From Arctopsyche grandis (taxonomy: Eukaryota; Arthropoda; Insecta; Trichoptera; Hydropsychidae), in assembly GCF_051622035.1 (NCBI RefSeq), contig NC_135362.1:6327501-6391500 (forward strand): a stretch of 64,000 nucleotides of DNA, in the 5' to 3' direction. Shown one piece after another: positions 57,759 through 64,000 of this stretch; the first letter of the stretch is position 1, and every line of letters begins with the position of its first letter. A program made the translations under genes and the position numbers. The notes under the pieces were generated by a model. That model did not search any database. It had not been told where the DNA came from and was given only the letters and a program-made list of their open reading frames with translations.

Positions 57759-59265
57759 GTGGAAATGGGGGGATTAAATGGTGTATTGAAGGGCATGAAA
57801 TCAGTTTCTAGTATGGATGGATTGACTCTAGATATTTTAATCAACACTTGGGACATGGTTGGACCTCAGTTACTGAAATTAATAAATGAATCGTTAGAAG
57901 TGGGATCCGTCCCGGATGCATGGAAGGTGTCTACTATTGTACCGGTACCAAAGGTTACTGGCACACATAAAGCCAGTGAAATGAGGCCCATCAATATGTT
58001 ACCAATTGTTGAGAAGATGCTGGAGGAAATCGTTATGATTCAATTGAAAGAGTTCATTAGTATAAATGATTGTTTGGTTGTGGAACAGTCTGGATTTAGA
58101 GTGAAACATTCAACAGAAACCGCTATCCAATTGGTGGTTTCTGATTGGATGGAGACGATGGATGAATCTAGCATGGTTGTTGGAGCAGTTTTTCTAGATT
58201 TTAAGCGAGCGTTCGAGACAGTAGATAGGAATATTTTATTACAAAAATTATATAAGTTAGGAATAAATGGTATAGTATTAAAGTGGCTTCAATCATACTT
58301 AAATAATAGAAGGCAAATAGTAAAAATTGATAAGGTGTTATCCTCTGAATTTGTAACACCTCATGGAGTGCCGCAAGGGTCCAAATTGGGACCCTTATTA
58401 TTTATATTATATATAAACGATATTGCTAAGGTAATTAAGATGTGTAAAATACATTTGTCTGCAGATGATACATTGATATATATAATTGGAAAGAATGTTG
58501 ATGTAATGTCTGAGATTTTAAATATAGAATTAAATTATGTGAATGACTGGTTGTGTGAAAATAAATTAAAGTTGAATGTGAATAAAACAAAAATGATGTG
58601 GTTGAATGGTAAAAATAAAAATATATTGAATGAAATTAGAATTGATGATAAGTTAATTGAAAAAGTTGAAAATATAAAATACTTAGGTGTATACATAGAT
58701 TCAGGACTAAATTTTAAAATGCACGCTGACTATATAATAAAAAAAATGGCTAGAAAAGTTGGTGTATTATGTAGATTAAGAAATATTTTAAGTAAAAAAA
58801 GTAAAATTTTAGTGTTTAATTCAATTGTCTTGCCACATGTGGTTTATTGTGCCACTGTGCTTAATTTGTTTAGTGGCCAACATTTAGAAAAAATGCAAAA
58901 AATACAGAATAAAGCTATGAGAGCTATTTTGAATGTGAGTAGATTTAAGAGTATTGGAAGTATGTTAGATGAATTAGGATGGATGAGTATTAGAATTAGT
59001 CTAAATATTAGTACATTGTCTTTTGTTTATAAGTTAGATCATAAGTTATTACCTAAGTATTTTGATTATTATATAATAAGGAATAGAGATAAACAGAGAC
59101 AAACTAGTTGTAAGTAGAGTAAGAAAGAATACGACGGCTGGGGGTGTTTTTCACAGGGGTGTGCTCATGTATAATGCCCTCCCTGAGTGCGTCAGGTCTG
59201 CTAAAAACATGGATGCATTCCTGCGAGGTGCGAAGAGACACCTCTGTGAGGGACAGTACATATAA
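57759..59265 (+). pseudogene. LINE ORF2, reverse transcriptase part
   Basis: The 452-residue frame to 59117 holds the reverse-transcriptase motifs in order: VPDAWKVSTIVPVPK, RPINMLPIVEKMLE, EQSGFRVKHSTETAI, VFLDFKRAFETVD (first catalytic Asp), PHGVPQGSKLGPLLFILYIN and HLSADDTLIYI (catalytic Asp pair), then NKTKMMWLN, YLGVYIDSGL and MQKIQNKAMRAIL. The residue before ADD is Ser instead of the usual Tyr/Phe. After the stop at 59117 the C-terminus continues in another frame (RGVLMYNALPECVRSAKN, then FLRGAKRHLCEGQ) to 59265, a third frameshift. Non-functional as it stands. Confidence 0.88.
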
Positions 59266-59579
59266 GTTATTTATAAATTTTAGAGTTAAGTATAATAATT
59301 AAGATGTATTTTTTAATTAGCTTGATAGCTAAAATATATATAAATAAATAAATAAATATCCTTCTCAAAAAAATATAACAAAAATAAAGTTAAATTTAAA
59401 ACTGATTTTGATTCAGGTATAAATTCCTTTCCACAATCAACCAGTGGAAATGTCAACGAATACAACAGTAATAAAAGTCATAGGAACTATAATTAAATGA
59501 AAATTTAGATATTTGACCATACATACTCGTATATGTCTCTATGGATATAATTGATATATATTTACTTTGTATGATTTTT

Positions 59580-60245
59580 TTTTTTATACCAGGAAGGCCT
59601 AACAGGTAACCTCAGTGCGTGTTCCCGGCCAAAAACATTGTACATTTGATACAAGTATTATTACACAAAGTAAATACATATCAATTAACATCCACGAGAC
59701 ATACATATAATATATGGCCAAATTTGTAAATTCACAGCATTTCTTTTAAATAATTCAGTAAATACATATCAATTAACATCCACAAATACATTTATGGTCA
59801 AATGTGTAAATTTGCAGCATTTTATACAATTCAGCGAAATTCGAGATTGCTGGAAACTTTGCGAGATTTGCGAGAAAATGAGAAAAGTTGCCAATTTGAG
59901 ACATCTATGGTCAAATTTATAAATTCAAAACAATTCAGTAAATACATATCAATTAACATCCATAGACATTTATGGTCAAATTTATAAATTTAAAACAATT
60001 CAGTAAATACATATCAATTAACATCCACAGACATTTATGGTCAGATTCAGCGAAATTCGAGACTTTTGCGAGAAATTGGGTAAGGTTGCCAATTTGTTGG
60101 AACCGTTTCAATGAAAATCAGACAAATTGGCAAACTCTGATAGGAAACGATCGACCTGGAGTCACAAATCCAAACCAGAATAAACCAGCGGAATTTGAAC
60201 CCGTGACCACTTTGTTCAAAGCATTATATGCTTATATAAATACTA
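59580..60245 (-). mobile_element. tRNA-derived SINE, minus strand, with internal minisatellite
   Basis: The head (60245-60180) has an A-box-like TAGACTAGTATTTATA and the B box GGGTTCAAATTCC. The shared central block follows at 60105-60160. The 3' stem-loop with ACCTGTTAGGCC is at 59630-59587, followed by a poly-T/A tail. Between them (59690-60050) the sequence AAATACATATCAATTAACAT plus TTATGGTCAAATTTATAAA is repeated about four times at intervals of about 65 bp or more. Confidence 0.75.
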
Positions 60246-60284
60246 GTCTATTCTGCTGTATAATAATACGTGTATCAAATGTAC

Positions 60285-61066
60285 AATGTTCTTGGCCAGG
60301 GAGGCGCATTGGGGCTACCTGTAAGTAGGGATCCCAAATATTCGTCGAATTCAACTATTCGAATATCGAATAGTGAATCAAGAGCTATTCGAAAATTAAA
60401 AAAAAGGTAATTACATATGTGCTAAGCATCAATTACATTATATTTGTATATGTAATATATTAAAATTAATAAAACATAATTATAAAACAATTAAAAAAAC
60501 ACAAAACTAAAATACACACACACATAAAATATAAGATAGTTTAGTAAAATTGAGAAAATTGCAATTAAAAATAAATTTACAAAATATAATATAAAGAATC
60601 TTAATTTAATTTCAGAAAATGATGTTTTCTTTTTTAATTATGATTTCTTGTAAAAATGCATATTTCGCGGGTGACTTCTTAAAGATTAGTATTATTATTC
60701 TGATATTATCTAAAATTTCGTAGAGATTATTATCGATCGAAAAGTGATTTGATTGAAAAGTGAAACATTTCTGTATTTAATGAATAAAAAACCGTTTCTT
60801 CACATGTAGGCATTTCATCTTCCGGTAAATCGTCATTTTCATCAAAATTATCCCCATTACATATTTCATTTTCTTCATTCATGTTGATTTTGGGGTTTTT
60901 TTTTTTAAACATATACATATATGTACGAATAATATTCGAATAGTTGACGAAATATTCGAATATCGAATGGCTGAAAAATCTGACGAATAATTCGAATACT
61001 CAAATATTCGATTGGGATCCGTACCTGTAAGGCCTTTCTGGTATAAGTAAAAAATAAATAAATAAA
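60285..61066 (+). mobile_element. SINE 3' tail, plus strand, split by a hAT insertion
   Basis: GGCCAGGGAGGCGCATTGGG then CTACCTGTAAG (60294-60325) resumes after the insertion as GCCTTTCTGGTATAAG and an (AAATA)n tail (61032-61066). Rejoined at one copy of the 8 bp duplication, it gives the family stem-loop. It lies head-to-head with the SINE at 59580-60245. Confidence 0.75.
60326..61023. mobile_element. Non-autonomous hAT element, 8-bp duplication CCTGTAAG
   Basis: Ends are TAGGGATCCCAA at the left and the reverse complement of TACGGATCCCAA at the right, with subterminal TATTCGAATATCGAATAG motifs in both arms. CCTGTAAG is exactly duplicated (60318-60325 and 61024-61031). An 8 bp duplication with such ends is diagnostic of hAT. 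The 698 bp interior has only a 62-residue acidic frame (60730-60918, minus) without transposase motifs. Confidence 0.88.
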
Positions 61067-61070
61067 ATAG

Positions 61071-61514
61071 TGTTGCGTAGGGGTGGGTGGAGGATCCAAG
61101 TAAAAGGCCAACAGTCGTTTCACAGCATTTATTGATGATTAAGGAGATACACGCACTGGCAGTGCTCAGTCCCGAATGACATGATATCGCCTACGTACCG
61201 CCCTATAAAGGGTAGATCTCTCAGGACGTCTAATCTGTTTACCTGTTGTATAGTCACGTATTCGGATATGTATTTCCATGACATTGGATCTCCCCGTACC
61301 GATTCTGAGAAAAGCCTAATAACGGTCATTGTTTAGCCTAAATGCACTTAGAGAACAGATATAATCCTGGAAGTAAGTGCAAGCACTTAGTTAATCCGAT
61401 AACAGATATCCGTTGGTCTAAGTGCAAGCACTAAGTTAATCCGATAACAGATAACCCTTGAACGGTCACATAGTCTCTGGGATCCTATTCGCTTAATCCG
61501 CGGCGTACGTAACA
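61071..61514. mobile_element. Solo LTR, 4-bp target duplication ATAG
   Basis: Same family as 27318-27701 (TGTTGCGTAGG...GTACGTAACA), 444 bp. ATAG lies on both sides (61067-61070 and 61515-61518). The extra length comes from a duplicated AAGTGCAAGCACT / AGTTAATCCGATAACAGATA stretch at 61373-61452. Confidence 0.8.
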
Positions 61515-61759
61515 ATAGTGTCCTGATAAATATATTCTTACAGACATACAAATAGCACGATTGTGCTCAGAACAGTTATGTATTAGCGGACGAATTGAAA
61601 CTAATATAAACCTTGTAAAAAATAGTGTCACAATGTATATTCAATGTATTCAGCAGATAATGTAAGCAAAATTGTTAAAAAAAACACCATCCGTTCAAGT
61701 TTTTAAAACTCTAAAAAAAAGTGAATGACAAATAAGAAAGTGCTTTTCATATTGTACAT

Positions 61760-61986
61760 GTATATAGAGAGGGAGTGGACATTGCGTAACGTATTGAAGT
61801 GAACCACACGCCCTCTCCCTTTCATCCCCCACCCACCCACCACCCACTCATTCCTCCCGGTCAGAGAGATCGCAGCTTCCGTTTAGCGAGGACGTGGTTT
61901 GCGTAGCGTTGGAACACGCGCGTTAAACCCCCAATTGTCACAATCGATTTTTCACATTTTCCATCCTAGTGAAAATCTTCATCAAA
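61760..61986 (+). promoter_or_regulatory. Probable promoter and 5' UTR of the right-edge gene
   Basis: A TATATAGAGAGGG box at about 61760 is followed by a C-rich patch and a GC-richer leader (CGCAGCTTCCGTTTAGCGAG, CGTTGGAACACGCGCG) leading to the ATG at 61987. The transcription start was not determined. Confidence 0.4.
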
Positions 61987-62047
61987 ATGCGAGGGAAAAT
62001 CGGCTGCTATCTGTGGTGTTTTCTGCTGACGTGCATCGCTGAAACTG
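61987..62047 (+). CDS. First coding exon of a secreted or membrane protein (partial)
   Basis: ATG in a good context (CATCAAAATGC) begins MRGKIGCYLWCFLLTCIAET, a basic start plus hydrophobic core typical of a signal peptide, then Gly split by a GTATTTG donor at 62048. The exon is 61 nt and ends in phase 1. No downstream exon was recognised before the window ends at 64000, so the gene has a long first intron and the mature product is unknown. The GC-richer, TATA-bearing upstream stretch supports a real first exon. Without the next exon this remains a prediction. Confidence 0.55.
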
Positions 62048-62424
62048 GTATTTGTTTGTTTTGTTATTGTATCTGATTACATGTTCTGTTTTCACAACAC
62101 ACCATTATATAGGTAAATAAACAAATCGTTACTAAACAACATTTTCTCACTATTATACATATTTTTAGATATATCAATAGACGTTAAATAAAACATGTTA
62201 GACGTCTGATGACTAATTTTGATTTAAGTTAGAATGTAAATCGAAATGTAAATATCTTGTTTGGTCTTTTACAAAATGCTTTTTTCTAAACAATAAACTA
62301 ACGAAAATTGTCGAAAATCTTCTTCATTTACTACTTTTGCCACATAAAGACGAATGCTTGTTATTTTGATCGCTACATAAATCCACAATTTTCAATTTCG
62401 AATTACCATACTATCTCATATTAG

Positions 62425-62837
62425 TGTTTCGTAGGGGTGGGTGGAGGATCCAAGTAAAAGGCCAAAGTCGTGTCACAGCATTTATTGGTGATTAAGGATA
62501 TACACGCACTGGCAGTGCTCCGTCCAGAATGTCTTGATATCGCCTAAGTACCGCCTTATAAGGGGCAGGTCTCTCAGGACATCTTCGACTTCCGATTCGT
62601 TTACCTATTGTTATGGTCACGTACTCGGATATGTATTCCGACGACACTCAGTCCCACGGTATCGGTCAGTTCTGAGAAGGGATCGGGTGCCGCTTACTAC
62701 GCCAATTCGATGGACATTGTTTAGCCTACTTGCAATTAGTCTGGAGATAATCCTTGAAACCAATTACAACGGTCACCCAGTCTCTGGGATGCTACTTGGC
62801 CTAGTCCTATTGCACTTACTCGGCGGTGTACGTAACA
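62425..62837. mobile_element. Solo LTR of the same family, no clear duplication
   Basis: TGTTTCGTAGGGGTGGG...GTACGTAACA, 413 bp, with CCTTATAAGGGGCAGG at the TATA position. The flanks are TTAG and GTAC, which do not match, unlike the copies at 27318 and 61071. The 135-residue frame inside is a by-product. Confidence 0.7.
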
Positions 62838-62950
62838 GTACTTTAAGACTTTATATGTATGTATATATGGGTTTTGGAATGTACCAGAACCATTGGAAGA
62901 GCTTTTTTCCAACTTTCACACACCTGAGCAACGCCGGGTGATTTGGCTAG
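62838..62950 (+). mobile_element. Helitron-like 3' terminus
   Basis: CACACCTGAGCAACGCCGGG, then TGATTTGG, CTAG (62947-62950) and T. A short CACC/GGTG stem precedes the end. It resembles the termini at 8500 and 45490. The 5' part is lost or lies beyond the LTR at 62425. Confidence 0.45.
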
Positions 62951-64000
62951 TATAAAACACATATAAAATATACTCTTGATTATCCGTCAGCAAGCCATAT
63001 GCATGAATTTCATAATATACATATGTACATATTGTATATAATAATTGTATAATGCGTGCGTGGGTGCGTGTGTACGAAGTACTGGCTGTTAACACCATGC
63101 TCCGTCTCTCTTTCTCCTCTTCGAATCGTATATCGTGGAAAAAGACACGGCATATCACTTCATTCACATGATCGGCCGGCGAAAACAAAAGAGTTTTTTT
63201 TCAAAAAAATTAATTAAATTTTAAATTATTAAATCCGTTGATCCGAATTGCGATATTTTACCGAGTGCACAATTATGTGCATACAGGTATTTATTAGGTA
63301 ATTATGTATTGTATATTGCCATTAGTGGCGATCAAGAGCACAAAAACTTCAAATCAAATCCTCAAAAAATATGTTTTAGGTCTGTATTATTATTATCACG
63401 CGGTATTTACACTTGTATTATTTACGTATTTACTTATTTATGTATTTATTTTTCATGTAACTTAGCAACTAGCACCGAATAATTTTTCTTAAATTTTGCT
63501 AAAAAATAAACAAAAAAATATTATAATAGTTTACCCCCCCCCCCCCTTGCAAAATACTTATTTATAAAGACTTTAAATTGTTATCGACAGTTGATAGAAG
63601 TTATATTTGATAACTGGTATTTGTTTATTTGGTTATCAGCTTTCAGCGCTTGCATTGTAATATGTTAATGTTTTTTTTTCAATAATAAATGAAAAACGAA
63701 ACATTGAAAACATATAAATTAGTGTTTTGTCTTTGACATGCTATTATTTTCTTTTTTTTTTGAGATAAATAAAAAAAGATAATAAATTTGACAATTATGT
63801 CTCAATCCTCAAATATATTTTGGAACCCAGAAATATATTTTTGTTACAATTAATCAATTTGAATTTAAGTTGAAAATCAAAATTTGTAAGCAAGTCAGGT
63901 GGACAGAGTTGTTGGATCAGAATTTCTCCCAGTATTCCCAGTAGATTCAACTCGCCCCTTTTGTTCGGCAGGAAATCTTAATCTAATATAAAAAGTTAGA
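62951..64000. other. AT-rich DNA, presumed first intron of the right-edge gene
   Basis: No exon with clear splice sites and motif was found. A poly-C tract lies at 63534-63546. The 90-residue minus-strand frame has no motif. Confidence 0.4.

Larger units (their letters stand above)
55200..59360 (+). mobile_element. Nearly full-length CR1/L2-like non-LTR retrotransposon
   Basis: Order: 5' leader, ORF1 nucleic-acid-binding protein (55407-56345), ORF2 endonuclease (56476-57758), ORF2 reverse transcriptase (57759-59265), a short 3' UTR, and an ATAAATAAATA tail at about 59338-59360. Three frame breaks separate the parts. The 5' boundary is approximate. It starts about 1.1 kb downstream of the Ly6 gene. 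Confidence 0.85.

Noticed and set aside
62534-62941. A 135-residue frame
   Set aside because: Lies within the solo LTR at 62425-62837 and runs into a Helitron end; no motif.
1-64000. CRISPR arrays, prophage, operons or bacterial secretion systems
   Set aside because: The window is eukaryotic; the regularly spaced repeats seen are satellites or transposon parts without spacers or cas genes.

Overview
This is an AT-rich, intron-containing eukaryotic window, almost certainly from an insect. It carries spliced genes with GT-AG introns of about 60 bp to 3 kb, a proline- and histidine-rich secreted protein of insect cuticle type, a Ly6/uPAR GPI-type protein, many TATGTACATA-like simple repeats and a short run of the insect telomere motif. 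I could not fix the order. No bacterial operon, CRISPR array, rRNA or convincing functional tRNA was seen.

Host genes: BBS9/PTHB1 (minus, 36122-28672, 12 exons), Tim9 (plus, 37984-38417, 3 exons), a cuticle-like secreted protein (minus, 40068-38827, 2 exons) convergent with Tim9, a FAPP1/PLEKHA3-like PI4P-binding PH protein (minus, 51702-48467, 5 exons), a Ly6/uPAR protein (plus, 53256-54081, 3 exons), and a first coding exon with a signal peptide (plus, 61987-62047) whose gene runs off the right edge. The genes have unrelated jobs (cilium, mitochondrion, cuticle, Golgi, cell surface) and form no operon-like unit.

Everything else is dominated by mobile DNA. 0-13 kb: a piggyBac-type element with TTAA ends, a broken RTE, Helitron-like elements, a SINE and a foldback element nested in one older repeat. 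13-28 kb: two LINE 3' fragments, a Mutator-like MITE, SINEs, solo LTRs, a hAT-like element containing a TA-flanked MITE, a GC-rich minisatellite and a decayed Tc1. 28-36 kb: BBS9, whose introns hold a reverse-transcriptase fossil and a Helitron containing a Tc1/mariner. 36-46 kb: two oppositely oriented solo LTRs around Tim9 and the secreted gene, a second Mutator-like MITE, a Harbinger-like MITE, a hAT tail and jockey tails. 48-52 kb: the FAPP gene, with an uninterrupted half-length RTE in one intron. 55-59 kb: a nearly full-length CR1/L2-like LINE. 59-63 kb: head-to-head SINEs, one split by a hAT element, and two solo LTRs.

The most interesting pattern is a 3'-terminal stem-loop shared by a LINE family and several tRNA-derived SINEs. 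The loop is conserved, while the stem changes sequence but keeps pairing. Several nested insertions can be dated relative to each other because an empty-site copy lies in the same window. I found no clearly new gene system. All family names come from motif recognition by eye, and exon joins from splice signals plus reading frame; no search or alignment was run.
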